A stretch of DNA of 64,000 nucleotides from Flagellimonas hadalis (GTDB lineage: Bacteria; Bacteroidota; Bacteroidia; Flavobacteriales; Flavobacteriaceae), in assembly GCF_007785775.2 (NCBI RefSeq), contig NZ_VNIK02000004.1:204914-268913 (forward strand), written 5' to 3'. The position numbers and the translations under genes were made by a program. The stretch's first letter is position 1; the number at the start of each line of letters is the position of its first letter. A model generated the notes under the pieces. The model was not told the DNA's origin. It searched no databases and saw nothing but the letters and a program-made list of their open reading frames with translations. Shown here piece after piece: positions 1-9,275 of this stretch.

Positions 1-1743
1 TCCTATAACGATGAAAAGACGGCGCGGGAAAACATTTTGCCGGATGGGAGTTATTTTACCGATACCGAATCCAATTTTGTGGGCACCACCATTTCCAATC
101 AAGCAGCGGCAAACCTGGAATTTGATGTGGACAAGACCACGAGGGTGACCATACAGCCCAGTTTCAGTGTGAACAATACCAACTCGACCAACTCGGAAAA
201 CACCATTTCCACGGATGAGGAGGGAAATGTCATCAACGACAATATGTCCTTGCAGACTTCGGACGGGTTCCAGCGGAATTTCAGCAATAGGTTGGAAGTA
301 ATGAAGAAGTTGGACACTCTTGGGAAGTATGTCCGGGTGTATTTTGAGAACAACAACCGGGTGAACGACTCGGAATCTTTTTTGAACTCTGAACGGAACA
401 TTTTTGGCGACGACCCCAGCCAACAGCTTTTGGACCAAAGGACCACGATTGACAATGCCAACGATTCCTACGAACTTGGGGCCTCGTTCCGCCAACCGCT
501 GAACAAGGACCTCTATCTGGACTTTCGCTACAGCTACAACAACAACGAGCAGAAGAACGAGCGTTCCGTTTCCGATTTTGATGAAGGAACCGGAGAATAC
601 GTTTACAATTCCACCCTTAGCTCAGACTTTGACTTCAATGCGAGGAAGCATGTTCCCGAAATTGGTTTTGGTTCAAATGGAAAAAAGTTCCGGTTCAATC
701 TTAGGGCAAGAATGGAGCAGATAGCACTTGACAATGAGGATTTTATCCAGGACACCTCTTTTTCCAAGGACTATAGTAATCTACTCTTCAATTCCTATTT
801 CAATTATAACATAGACAATAACAAAAGGGCGAGCGTCAATTACAATTCAAGGATCAATGTGCCCTCGGTGAACCAATTGCAGCCTGTGCCCAATGTGAGC
901 AACCCCTTGAACATTATCGTGGGTAACCCCAATCTGGGTCCAGAGATCACCCATAGCCTCTACCTCAATTACAACGACTATAATTGGAAAGATAGAACGG
1001 GACTCTTCGTCTATTCCGGAATGAACTTTGAAGAGGATAAAGTGGTCTCCATAACTACAACGGATGAGGACTTCATCCGGACCACCACCTATGAGAATGT
1101 AGGAGGCAATTACAGTATGTGGGCCGGGGTCAACTATTCCAAACAGATTAAAAGGGACAGTCTGTACACATTGAAGTTCACGGTGAATCCCTATACCAAC
1201 ATCAATAGACAGGTCGGATTCACGAATGGCAGTAAGTTGGAAGCCATGAACGTGGGCATAAACCCCAGGGTGGGTCTTTTGTTCAATTATAAGGAAATGA
1301 TAGAGGTGGAGCCCGAATATACCCTTGGTATCAATTCCACGAGGTACAATCTGGACAATGTGGACGATATCGATTTTACCACCCACAACCTATCTTTCAA
1401 ATTGACCTCCTATTGGCCCCAAAACCTGGTCTGGGGCAATGACATCACCTATAGCTACAATGGCAATTTGGGGGCAGGTTTTGACAAGGATGCCATTTTT
1501 TGGAACATGAGCCTTGGGCTTCAGATGTTCAAAAAGAAGGCAACGCTCAAAGTATTGGCCTACGATCTGCTCAACCAGAACATCAACACCCGAAGGACTA
1601 CAGGACAGGATTTTGTCCAAGACTTTCAGGGAACGGTGCTCAAACGCTATTTCATGGGCAGTCTCACCATCAAGTTCGATTCTTTCGGAGGTGGTGGTGC
1701 TCCCGAGCAAGGTAGGGGAGGGCGTCGTTTTATGAGGCTTTGA
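1..1743 (+). CDS. Outer membrane beta-barrel (TonB-receptor-like) protein, C-terminal part
   Basis: The frame is open from the first base, so the N-terminus (signal peptide, any carboxypeptidase-like and plug domains) lies outside the window. The visible 580 or so residues are rich in alternating aromatic/polar strands with Asn/Asp-rich loops, typical of the barrel of the flavobacterial 'outer membrane beta-barrel family' (PF14905 type). A segment near residue 300 with NPNLGPE followed by strand-like repeats is a common signature of TonB-dependent receptor barrels. The C-terminus is Gly/Arg-rich (GGGGAPEQGRGGRR), often seen in this subfamily. It probably sits in the outer membrane and takes part in uptake or surface functions; the substrate cannot be told. 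It converges on the TPM-domain operon. Confidence 0.85.
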   Translation, partial: SYNDEKTARENILPDGSYFTDTESNFVGTTISNQAAANLEFDVDKTTRVTIQPSFSVNNTNSTNSENTISTDEEGNVINDNMSLQTSDGFQRNFSNRLEVMKKLDTLGKYVRVYFENNNRVNDSESFLNSERNIFGDDPSQQLLDQRTTIDNANDSYELGASFRQPLNKDLYLDFRYSYNNNEQKNERSVSDFDEGTGEYVYNSTLSSDFDFNARKHVPEIGFGSNGKKFRFNLRARMEQIALDNEDFIQDTSFSKDYSNLLFNSYFNYNIDNNKRASVNYNSRINVPSVNQLQPVPNVSNPLNIIVGNPNLGPEITHSLYLNYNDYNWKDRTGLFVYSGMNFEEDKVVSITTTDEDFIRTTTYENVGGNYSMWAGVNYSKQIKRDSLYTLKFTVNPYTNINRQVGFTNGSKLEAMNVGINPRVGLLFNYKEMIEVEPEYTLGINSTRYNLDNVDDIDFTTHNLSFKLTSYWPQNLVWGNDITYSYNGNLGAGFDKDAIFWNMSLGLQMFKKKATLKVLAYDLLNQNINTRRTTGQDFVQDFQGTVLKRYFMGSLTIKFDSFGGGGAPEQGRGGRRFMRL

Positions 1744-1799
1744 TTTTAACAGAATAGGATATAAGAAAAAGGTTGCTGGAGTTTTGGCGTAAGAGGGGT

Positions 1800-2585
1800 T
1801 TACCATCCACCTGAGGCACCGCCTCCGCCAAATCCTCCGCCGCCGAAACCACCACTGAATCCACCGCCACTGAATCCGCCCCCACTTCCAAATCCGCCCG
1901 AGGAACCCGAGCTACGGCCCATATTGCTCAGGATGATCATGTCCCAGATATCGAGGCCACTGCCCCTGCGTCCGCCGTTTCCACCGCCGTCCTTGTTCTT
2001 TCGGCTCCATAGAATGATCATGATCACAATAAAGATGATAAAGGGGAAAAGGATCTCGAACGGAAAACGTTTGTTGCCAAAGGTCCTGTCCTCGGTAAAC
2101 TCGCCTGTGAGCACTTTGAAGATGGCATCGGAACCCTTGTCAAGACCGCTATAATAATCTCCCTTTTTGAACTCGGGGATAATTACGGACTCAATGATGC
2201 GTTTGGACATGAGGTCGGTGAGTGCACCCTCCACACCATATCCGGTGTTGATGGCGATCCTTCTGTCGTCCCGGGCCAAAAGAATCAATATACCATTGTC
2301 CTTGTCCGCTTGGCCAATGCCCCATTGATGCCCCCATTGGGCACCCAAATAGGTAATGTCCTCCCCTTCGGTAGTGGCAATGATGACCACAACGATTTGG
2401 GTAGAAGTACTGTCGGAATAGTGGATGAGTTTTTGCTCCAAGGCCCTGTTCTGGACATTGGACAGAAGGTTCACATAATCATAGACACTGGTCTGCTCTT
2501 GTGGTTTTTTGGGTATGGTGAATTGCCCCCATGCCAACGAGACGCACAACAAAGCCAGTAAGAGGTTACCCTTTGGATATGGCAT
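1800..2585 (-). CDS. TPM-domain protein with Gly-rich tail (YgcG-like)
   Basis: 261 aa. An N-terminal signal peptide (hydrophobic LLLALLCVSLAWGQ) is followed by a TPM domain (about residues 30-165; motifs VYDYVNLL, TQIVVVII, DNGILILLARDDRRIAINTGYGVEG), one transmembrane helix near residues 178-195 and a C-terminal run of Gly/Ser/Phe repeats. This is the usual architecture of YgcG/TPM_phosphatase proteins: an exported domain held by one helix. The molecular role is poorly defined; TPM proteins commonly travel with LemA, as here. The start overlaps the end of the preceding TPM gene by 20 nt, which suggests co-translation. Confidence 0.88.
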   Translation of the reverse strand: MPYPKGNLLLALLCVSLAWGQFTIPKKPQEQTSVYDYVNLLSNVQNRALEQKLIHYSDSTSTQIVVVIIATTEGEDITYLGAQWGHQWGIGQADKDNGILILLARDDRRIAINTGYGVEGALTDLMSKRIIESVIIPEFKKGDYYSGLDKGSDAIFKVLTGEFTEDRTFGNKRFPFEILFPFIIFIVIMIILWSRKNKDGGGNGGRRGSGLDIWDMIILSNMGRSSGSSGGFGSGGGFSGGGFSGGFGGGGFGGGGASGGW

Positions 2586-3009
2586 CGCTCAGTTCATTGG
2601 TATCGTTATGGTTCCATGGAAAATGGGCCTCCAGTTCTTTGCCTGCCATCAAAACGCCTTCGACAACGCCTTGTTTGAAATTTCCTTTTTTAAAATGGGA
2701 AGCGATGACCTCTTTGGTGGTTTCCCAAAATCCCTTGGGTACGGCACGGTCAATACCACTGCCACCATAGATCACAAACTTCTTGTCGTCCACGGCAACG
2801 TAGATCAGTACGCCGTTATCCTCTTTGGTGTTGTCCATCTTCAGAAAATGGAATACCTGTTGCGCCCTGCTAAAATGGTCCATTTTGGCGGTGGCCTCAA
2901 TGTGCACACGGATTTCCCCGGAAGTATTCTTTTCTGCCTCAACAATGGCGTCAATGATCTCCTGTTCCTCTTCGGCAGTCAAAAATTCCTCTACATGCGA
3001 CATGCTCAC
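2566..3009 (-). CDS. Short TPM-domain protein
   Basis: 147 aa with a TPM domain over most of its length (SGEIRVHIE, DNGVLIYVAVDDKKFVIYGGSGID) and no signal peptide or transmembrane segment, so unlike its downstream neighbour it may be cytoplasmic. The chosen start is a GTG whose first four bases overlap the lemA stop (GTGA); an ATG two codons later, right after the lemA stop, would also serve. Gene order lemA - short TPM - long TPM is conserved in many Bacteroidota, and the products are thought to act together at the envelope, though the function is not known. Confidence 0.87.
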   Translation of the reverse strand: MSMSHVEEFLTAEEEQEIIDAIVEAEKNTSGEIRVHIEATAKMDHFSRAQQVFHFLKMDNTKEDNGVLIYVAVDDKKFVIYGGSGIDRAVPKGFWETTKEVIASHFKKGNFKQGVVEGVLMAGKELEAHFPWNHNDTNELSDAISKG

Positions 3010-3605
3010 TCAAATTCAAAATTCACGTCCGGCGCATTTTCAGATCCAGGATTGGAACTGAAGAGTGCCATGGGGTCAAAATTGGCGATGCTGGCAATGA
3101 TGTTGGTGGGGATCTGTTGGATCTTGATGTTGTATTCCCCGGCCAGTTCGTTGAAACGGTTCCGTTCCACATTGATCCTGTTCTCGGTACCTTCCAATTG
3201 GGACTGCAACTCCAAAAAGTTTTGGTTTGCCTTGAGTTCGGGATAGCGTTCCACGGTCACCAAAAGTCGGGACAGCGCGGAGGACAACCCGGTCTGTGCC
3301 TGCTGGAATTCCGCAAGCTGTTCAGGGGTGATGTTGTTCGCGTCAATGGTGGTGGAGGTTGCCTTGGCCCTAGCCTCGATCACATCCGATAGGGTCTCGC
3401 GCTCAAAATCGGCCGCACCTTGGACGGTTTTTACCAAGTTGCCGATGAGGTCGCTCCGTCGTTGATAGGAACTTTCCACATTGGCCCATTGCTTGGTGGC
3501 CTGTCCCTTCATGTCCACCAGTTTGTTGTTCGTGCTCACGTACCATCCGACCAGCACCACGGCTAGGACGATCAGTACGATGATGGCTATGATGCCTTTT
3601 TTCAT
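3006..3605 (-). CDS. lemA: LemA family protein
   Basis: 199 aa. A single N-terminal transmembrane helix (IIAIIVLIVLAVVLVGWYV, residues 4-22) is followed by the LemA helical domain: NKLVDMKGQATKQWANVE, RRSDLIGNLVKTVQG and FNELAGEYNIKIQQIP are hallmark segments. LemA proteins are membrane-anchored helical bundles of uncertain function. It is the third gene of the minus-strand operon after the M23 peptidase and MerR genes and overlaps the first TPM gene by 4 nt. Confidence 0.93.
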   Translation of the reverse strand: MKKGIIAIIVLIVLAVVLVGWYVSTNNKLVDMKGQATKQWANVESSYQRRSDLIGNLVKTVQGAADFERETLSDVIEARAKATSTTIDANNITPEQLAEFQQAQTGLSSALSRLLVTVERYPELKANQNFLELQSQLEGTENRINVERNRFNELAGEYNIKIQQIPTNIIASIANFDPMALFSSNPGSENAPDVNFEFE

Positions 3606-3624
3606 TTTCGTTAGGTTTTAGTGT

Positions 3625-3954
3625 TTATAGTTGTTCTTTGATCTTTAGTAGCTCCGCCCTTACCTTTTGCAGTTTTTGGATGACATCAAAGTTGGACAGT
3701 GTTTTTTCCTTTTCTTCGTTCAGATGGATCTTGGCACCTTCCAGGGTAAAACCACGTTCCTTCACCAAGTGATAGATCAGTTGTAGGTTTTTGATATCGT
3801 CCGGAGTGAATTTTCGGTTGCCCTTGGCATTCTTTTTGGGTTGTAGCACATCGAACTCCTTTTCCCAAAAACGGATCAGGGAAGTGTTCACTCCAAAGGC
3901 CTTGGCCACTTCGCCAATGCCATAATATCTTTTTTCAGGAAGGTCTATGTGCAT
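3625..3954 (-). CDS. MerR family transcriptional regulator
   Basis: 109 aa. The N-terminal winged helix reads YYGIGEVAKAFGVNTSLIRFWEKEF (about residues 10-34), followed by the wing and a leucine-rich coiled coil to the end. There is no effector-binding domain and no metal-binding cysteine cluster, so this is the short flavobacterial MerR type, with no ligand visible. The start codon overlaps the stop of the M23 peptidase gene by one base (TAATG), and lemA begins 19 nt downstream, so all five genes are probably one transcript. Confidence 0.9.
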   Translation of the reverse strand: MHIDLPEKRYYGIGEVAKAFGVNTSLIRFWEKEFDVLQPKKNAKGNRKFTPDDIKNLQLIYHLVKERGFTLEGAKIHLNEEKEKTLSNFDVIQKLQKVRAELLKIKEQL

Positions 3955-4931
3955 TAATCCAAGGATTGGTTCTCTTGATTGGCATATTTGAGCATGTTCT
4001 CAAACTCTTCTGCCGTCAAACTTCCGTAGTAGAAGTTGATGGGGTTGATGCGCTCGCCGTCCTTGAAGACCTCGTAGTGCAAATGCGGTGCTTCTGAACG
4101 ACCTGTGTTCCCCACAAAGCCGATAAGGTCGCCCCGCCTCACCTTTTGGCCCACCGTCACGTTGTACTTGCTCAAGTGTCCATAGAGGGTAATGTAGCCG
4201 TATCCATGATCGATCCGGATGTGCTTTCCATATCCCGAGGATTGGTTGTCGGCACGGGTTACTTTCCCGTCGCCCGTTGCATAGATGGGAGAACCTCTTG
4301 GAGCGGTAAAGTCCATTCCCCAGTGCATTTTTCGTGCCTTGGTGAACGGGTCGGACCGCCAGCCGTAGCCCGAGGCCATCCGGGTCAAATCTTCATTGCT
4401 CACCGGTTGGATGGCGGGGATGGAGGCCAAAAGCTTCTCTTTTTCCTCGGCCAACTTGGCAATCTCATCCAAGGATTTGGATTGGATCACCATCTGTTTT
4501 TGGATGATGTCCAAACGCTTGGTCGCATTGATGATGATATCGGAATTGTTGAACCCATCCAGGGATTTGTACCTATTGATTCCCCCGAAACCAGCCTTTC
4601 GTTGCTCTTCGGGAATGGGATTGGCCTCAAAATACAATCGGTATATGTTGTTGTCACGATCTTCTATATTGGCCAGCACCTGCTCCATTTGTTCCATCTT
4701 CTTGTTAAGGATCTCAAATTGAAGCTCATAGTTCCTGACCTCGCGTTCCAGGGAAAGTTCCTTGGGCGTGTTCACCCATTTGGTGTTCAGTAGGATAACG
4801 AGGCCCAAAAAACCAAATAGCGCAGAACCCAGGACGAACAGAAAGATGTTTCTGTACTTCTTGGATTTTTTCGGCTCGATCTTTCGATAGGAAAGGGTAT
4901 CCGGGTCGTAATAGTACTTAACTTTAGACAT
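3954..4931 (-). CDS. M23 family metallopeptidase (peptidoglycan endopeptidase)
   Basis: 325 aa. Cytoplasmic N-terminus, one transmembrane helix (IFLFVLGSALFGFLGLVILL, residues 29-48), a coiled-coil stalk (about 60-110), then the LytM/peptidase M23 domain at about 180-305. The zinc ligands are visible: MHWGMDF (HxxxD) and HLHYEVF (HxH). Such membrane-anchored peptidases cut peptide cross-links in peptidoglycan or activate amidases. First gene of the M23-merR-lemA-TPM operon, divergent from alaS. Confidence 0.93.
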   Translation of the reverse strand: MSKVKYYYDPDTLSYRKIEPKKSKKYRNIFLFVLGSALFGFLGLVILLNTKWVNTPKELSLEREVRNYELQFEILNKKMEQMEQVLANIEDRDNNIYRLYFEANPIPEEQRKAGFGGINRYKSLDGFNNSDIIINATKRLDIIQKQMVIQSKSLDEIAKLAEEKEKLLASIPAIQPVSNEDLTRMASGYGWRSDPFTKARKMHWGMDFTAPRGSPIYATGDGKVTRADNQSSGYGKHIRIDHGYGYITLYGHLSKYNVTVGQKVRRGDLIGFVGNTGRSEAPHLHYEVFKDGERINPINFYYGSLTAEEFENMLKYANQENQSLD

Positions 4932-4977
4932 GAATGGATTTTATCCTATTTTTGCTCACTCTTTTTATCAAAACAAG

Positions 4978-4985
4978 CAAATATA
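4978..4985 (-). promoter_or_regulatory. Candidate -7 promoter element for the M23-merR-lemA operon
   Basis: Reads TATATTTG on the minus strand, a match to the Bacteroidota TANNTTTG -7 box, about 50 nt upstream of the M23 start codon. A TTG lies upstream, but at about 15 nt, a little closer than the usual 17-23 nt. Confidence 0.4.
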
Positions 4986-5034
4986 AAAATTGTTTTGCTA
5001 CAAGTGTTAAATTTAAGAAAACCCTAGGAATTCA

Positions 5035-7647
5035 ATGACATCCCAAGAAGTTAGAACCCAATTTTTAAACTTTTTCAAAGAAAAGGGCCACAAAATTGTG
5101 CCCTCTGCCCCCATGGTGATGAAGGACGACCCGACCCTCATGTTCACCAATGCCGGCATGAACCAGTTCAAGGAGTTTTTCTTGGGAAATTCCAAGCCCA
5201 AACACACAAGGGTGGCCGATACCCAAAAATGCCTTAGGGTAAGCGGCAAGCACAACGATTTGGAAGAGGTTGGGAAGGATACCTATCACCACACCATGTT
5301 CGAGATGCTGGGCAACTGGAGTTTTGGGGATTATTTCAAAAAAGAGGCCATACAGTGGGCTTGGGAACTGCTCACCGAAGTCTATAAAATAGACAAGAAC
5401 AGTCTTTATGTGTCTGTTTTTGAGGGTAGTGAGGATGATGGACTGGCCATGGACCAAGAGGCCTATGACCTTTGGAAGGCCATTGTGCCCGAAGAGCGCA
5501 TCATCATGGGCAACAAGAAGGACAATTTCTGGGAAATGGGCGATCAGGGACCCTGTGGCCCCTGTTCCGAGATCCATGTGGACATCCGTTCCACAGAGGA
5601 GAAGAAGAAAGTGCCGGGTGCTTCCTTGGTCAACCAGGACCATCCGCAAGTGGTGGAAATCTGGAACCTGGTCTTTATGCAATTCAACAGAAAGGCCAAT
5701 GGAAGCTTGGAGAGTCTTCCTGCAAAACATATAGATACAGGAATGGGTTTTGAGCGTCTGTGCATGGTGCTGCAAGGTGTCCAGTCCAATTACGATACCG
5801 ATGTCTTCACCCCGCTGATCCGGGAGATAGAGGTCATCACTGGAAAAAAATACGGAAAGGACGAAAAGACCGATATCGCCATTCGGGTGATCGCGGACCA
5901 TGTGCGGGCCGTTGCCTTTTCCATTGCCGATGGACAATTGCCCAGCAACACCGGAGCAGGATATGTCATCCGAAGGATCTTGCGCCGTGCCATCCGATAT
6001 GGGTTCACTTTTTTGAATACCAACAAACCGTTCATCTATAGGTTGGTCAAAGTGTTGGCCGAGCAAATGGGCAAAGCGTTCCCTGAACTGAAGGAGCAAT
6101 ACCAATTGATCGAGAACGTGATCAAGGAAGAGGAAAGCTCGTTCCTGAGCACTTTGGAGCAGGGATTGGTGTTGTTGGACTCCGTGATCAAATCTTCGAA
6201 GGACAAGACCATCAGTGGCGAAAAAGCCTTTGAACTTTACGATACCTTCGGTTTTCCAATCGACCTTACTTCGTTGATCTTGGAAGAGAAGGGCTATCAA
6301 TTGGATGTGGCCGGTTTCAACAAGGCATTGCAGGAACAAAAGGACCGTTCCAGGGCGGCATCCGAAGTGTCAAAAGGCGATTGGACCGTTCTGAAACAGG
6401 ATTCCGAGCAGGAATTCATAGGGTATGACAGCCTTGAGGCCCAAGTGAAATTGGTGAAATACCGAAAGATCAGCAGCAAAAAAGAAGGAGATCAATACCA
6501 GTTGGTGTTCAACCTGACGCCTTTTTACGCGGAAGGTGGCGGTCAGGTCGGGGACAAAGGTTATTTGGAGGCTCCCAATGGCGATGTCACCTACATTGTG
6601 GATACCAAACGGGAGAACAATGAGATCGTTCATTTTGCGGAGTCGCTTCCTGGGGACCTGAACGGCAGCTTCAAAGCGGTGGTGGACAAAAAACAGCGTT
6701 GGAGAACGGCCTGCAACCATACCGCCACACACTTGTTGCACCAAGCCCTGCGTGAGGTTTTGGGAACCCATGTGGAGCAAAAAGGTTCTGCGGTACATTC
6801 GAAATATCTACGTTTCGACTTTTCACACTTTGCCAAGCTTTCCGTGGAGGAATTACGAAAAGTGGAAAACTTTGTCAATGCCCGTATCGATGGTCATTTG
6901 CCGTTGGAGGAAAACAGGAACGTTCCCATACAAAAAGCCATGGAGGAAGGGGCGATGGCCCTTTTTGGTGAAAAATATGGCGATACCGTCCGTACCATTC
7001 GCTTTGGACAGTCCATGGAACTTTGTGGTGGAACGCACGTAAAGAACACAGCGGATATCTGGCACTTCAAGATAGTGTCCGAAGGGGCCGTTGCAGCCGG
7101 AATCCGAAGGATCGAGGCCATCACCTCGGATGCCGTGAAGGAATTCTATTTTACGAACAACCGCATGTTGTTCGAGATCAAGGACCTCTTGCACAATGCC
7201 CAAGATCCCGTGAAGGCCGTGGCAGGGCTGCAGGAAGAAAATACCGCTCTCAAAAAGCAAGTGGAACAATTGCTGAAGGACAAGGCCAAAGGATTGAAAA
7301 GTGAACTGATTTCCGAATTGGAAACAGTGGGAAATATCCAGTTTTTGGCCAAAAAGATAGATTTGGATGCTTCGGGCATCAAGGACCTGTCTTTTGAGAT
7401 CGGGGGGCAGGTGGACAACCTCTTCCTTTTGCTTGCCGCTGAGAATGATGGGAAGGCGTTGCTTTCCTGCTACATTTCCAAGGATTTGGCCACGGCAAAA
7501 GGCTTGAATGCAGGGACCATAGTCCGGGAACTGGGCAAATACATCCAAGGCGGTGGCGGGGGACAACCCTTCTTTGCGACCGCTGGGGGCAAAAACCCAG
7601 AGGGTATCCCAGAAGCACTTGACAAGGCGAAGGCATATCTTAGCTGA
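5035..7647 (+). CDS. alaS: Alanine--tRNA ligase
   Basis: 870 aa, normal length. Charges tRNA-Ala in the cytoplasm. The class II catalytic core begins [19 protein letters not shown] and contains the motif [15 protein letters not shown] and the tRNA-binding helical domain; the editing domain carries the zinc-ligand motifs HTATH (about residue 562) and CGGTH (about 664); a coiled coil and the DHHA1-type C-Ala domain ending in a Gly-rich [14 protein letters not shown] follow. The ATG chosen gives the family's usual N-terminus. The stop shares one base with the start of the GSCFA gene (TGATG). Confidence 0.98.
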   Translation: MTSQEVRTQFLNFFKEKGHKIVPSAPMVMKDDPTLMFTNAGMNQFKEFFLGNSKPKHTRVADTQKCLRVSGKHNDLEEVGKDTYHHTMFEMLGNWSFGDYFKKEAIQWAWELLTEVYKIDKNSLYVSVFEGSEDDGLAMDQEAYDLWKAIVPEERIIMGNKKDNFWEMGDQGPCGPCSEIHVDIRSTEEKKKVPGASLVNQDHPQVVEIWNLVFMQFNRKANGSLESLPAKHIDTGMGFERLCMVLQGVQSNYDTDVFTPLIREIEVITGKKYGKDEKTDIAIRVIADHVRAVAFSIADGQLPSNTGAGYVIRRILRRAIRYGFTFLNTNKPFIYRLVKVLAEQMGKAFPELKEQYQLIENVIKEEESSFLSTLEQGLVLLDSVIKSSKDKTISGEKAFELYDTFGFPIDLTSLILEEKGYQLDVAGFNKALQEQKDRSRAASEVSKGDWTVLKQDSEQEFIGYDSLEAQVKLVKYRKISSKKEGDQYQLVFNLTPFYAEGGGQVGDKGYLEAPNGDVTYIVDTKRENNEIVHFAESLPGDLNGSFKAVVDKKQRWRTACNHTATHLLHQALREVLGTHVEQKGSAVHSKYLRFDFSHFAKLSVEELRKVENFVNARIDGHLPLEENRNVPIQKAMEEGAMALFGEKYGDTVRTIRFGQSMELCGGTHVKNTADIWHFKIVSEGAVAAGIRRIEAITSDAVKEFYFTNNRMLFEIKDLLHNAQDPVKAVAGLQEENTALKKQVEQLLKDKAKGLKSELISELETVGNIQFLAKKIDLDASGIKDLSFEIGGQVDNLFLLLAAENDGKALLSCYISKDLATAKGLNAGTIVRELGKYIQGGGGGQPFFATAGGKNPEGIPEALDKAKAYLS

Positions 7648-8606
7648 TGGATCTACAGACCAAAGTACCTATACAGCCTGCTGACAATCCCATCGATTAT
7701 CAGAACAAAGTGCTGTTATTGGGGTCTTGTTTTGTGGAGAATATGGGGGTAAAGTTCAGTTACTTCCAGTTTCAGAACAGCTTGAATCCTTTTGGGATAT
7801 TGTTTCATTCGTTGGCCATCGAAAATTTGGTGCAGCGTGCTGTGAATGGGCCAAGCTATTCGGCAGATGAAGTTTTTGAGCAAGACGGTATTTGGCATTG
7901 TTTCGATGCCCATTCCGAGCTGTGTTCAGGGGATTCTGGCGAGTTTCTGAAACTTCTCAACCAAAGGTTGATGGAAACCAAAAGAAGTCTGGAAACCGCT
8001 TCCCACATCATCATCACGTTGGGCACAGCATGGGTGTACCGAAATGTCGCTTCAAAAAAGATAGTGGCCAACTGCCATAAGGTGCCGCAAAAAGAGTTTC
8101 AAAAAGAATTATTGACCACAGACGAAATAAAGATCAGTTTGGAAAACTGCGTGGCATTGGTGAAAAAAGTGAACCCGAAAGCCCAGTTTATTTTCACCAT
8201 TTCGCCAGTGCGCCACCTCAAGGACGGTTTTGTGGAAAACCAGAGAAGCAAGGCGCATCTCATCTCGGCGGTTCATTCTATTTTGTCATCTCGAGCGCAG
8301 TCGAGAGAACTGGCGTATTTCCCTGCATACGAGATCATGATGGACGAGCTTCGGGACTATCGTTTTTATGGAAAGGACATGCTGCACCCCAACGAACTGG
8401 CCGTGGACTATATTTGGGACAAGTTCCGGTCGGCCTGGATATCGCCTAATTGCCTTTCGGTCATGGAAGAGGTGGACAGCATCCAAAAAGGGCTGATGCA
8501 CCGACCTTTTAATCCCGATTCAGATGGACATCAAAAGTTCCGGACATCGCTCCAAGCAAAAATTACGTATCTTCAAGAGAAGTATCCTTTCATGAAATTC
8601 GAATAA
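7647..8606 (+). CDS. GSCFA domain-containing protein
   Basis: 319 aa, soluble. The defining motif LLLGSCFVENMG is at residues 23-34, followed by NPFGILFH, TLGTAWVYR, FTISPVRHLKDG and DMLHPNELAVDYIW, all typical of the GSCFA family, an SGNH-hydrolase-like fold with Ser in the GSCF block and a late D-x-x-HPN block. The substrate is unknown. It is coupled to alaS by a 1-nt overlap, and the next gene begins directly after its stop. Residues about 213-223 (SSRAQSREL) are encoded by a REP-like palindrome that elsewhere in this window is intergenic. Confidence 0.9.
   Translation: MDLQTKVPIQPADNPIDYQNKVLLLGSCFVENMGVKFSYFQFQNSLNPFGILFHSLAIENLVQRAVNGPSYSADEVFEQDGIWHCFDAHSELCSGDSGEFLKLLNQRLMETKRSLETASHIIITLGTAWVYRNVASKKIVANCHKVPQKEFQKELLTTDEIKISLENCVALVKKVNPKAQFIFTISPVRHLKDGFVENQRSKAHLISAVHSILSSRAQSRELAYFPAYEIMMDELRDYRFYGKDMLHPNELAVDYIWDKFRSAWISPNCLSVMEEVDSIQKGLMHRPFNPDSDGHQKFRTSLQAKITYLQEKYPFMKFE
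8284..8310 (+). repeat. REP-like palindrome inside the GSCFA coding sequence
   Basis: TGTCATCTCGAGCGCAGTCG and the following GAGA form TCTCGA-gcgcag-TCGAGA, the same core as the intergenic elements near 15.9 and 37.3 kb. Here it is read in frame as SSRAQSRE without disturbing the gene. Confidence 0.8.
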
Positions 8607-9221
8607 ATGAAAAAAATACTTATCGGAGTTGTCATTGCGCTGGCCTCGGTCTTGATCTATAGATCCTGTGCCGAAGACCGTGAACAGAAGGCCATTTTGG
8701 AAGAGAATTCCATGCTCATCCAGCAAGAATTGAAGAACGTTTCCAAGTTGATCGTTACCGAAGGGCATTTTGCCGAGGTCTACAACTATAAGGATTCCAA
8801 AGAATTGTTCGGTCCGCTCATCACGGCCCATAAAAAAGCTTTGGTCGTGGTGAATGCCGATGTGACCATCGCCTATGATATGTCCCAGATCCAATATGAG
8901 GTGGACCAGGAAAGCAAAGTGTTGAAAATCACCCAGATTCCGGAACCGGAAATCAAGATCAGTCCTGATTTTGAGTACTACGATGTCACGGCGGATTATC
9001 TAAACCCCTTCAATGCTGGGGACTACAATGCCATCAAACGAAATGTGAACGCTTCGCTGATGAAAAAAATCGAGGCATCTTCTTTGCGTTCCAATGCCGA
9101 GAACCGTTTGCTGAGCGAGCTTTCCCGGATCTTGGTGCTCACGAACACCATGGGATGGACCTTGGTCCATGAAAACATGCCCGTTGAAAATATAGGCCAA
9201 TTGGAACAGATTCTGGATTGA
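8607..9221 (+). CDS. DUF4230 domain-containing protein
   Basis: 204 aa. An N-terminal hydrophobic segment (ILIGVVIALASVLIYRSC) is a membrane anchor or signal, so most of the protein is probably outside the cytoplasm. The rest matches DUF4230: LIVTEGHFAEVYNYKD, ALVVVNADVTIAYDM, ENRLLSELSRIL. No catalytic motif is recognised. ATG directly follows the GSCFA stop codon, so alaS-GSCFA-DUF4230 is likely one operon. Confidence 0.88.
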   Translation: MKKILIGVVIALASVLIYRSCAEDREQKAILEENSMLIQQELKNVSKLIVTEGHFAEVYNYKDSKELFGPLITAHKKALVVVNADVTIAYDMSQIQYEVDQESKVLKITQIPEPEIKISPDFEYYDVTADYLNPFNAGDYNAIKRNVNASLMKKIEASSLRSNAENRLLSELSRILVLTNTMGWTLVHENMPVENIGQLEQILD

Positions 9222-9275
9222 TCTGTCACATTTGCTGGTTTGCTTCGTCTTTAAGTACCATCAATCAAAAATCGC

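Noticed and set aside
5065..6339. Long minus-strand open frame opposite alaS
   Set aside because: alaS is certain on the plus strand; the antisense frame has no family likeness and follows from codon bias.
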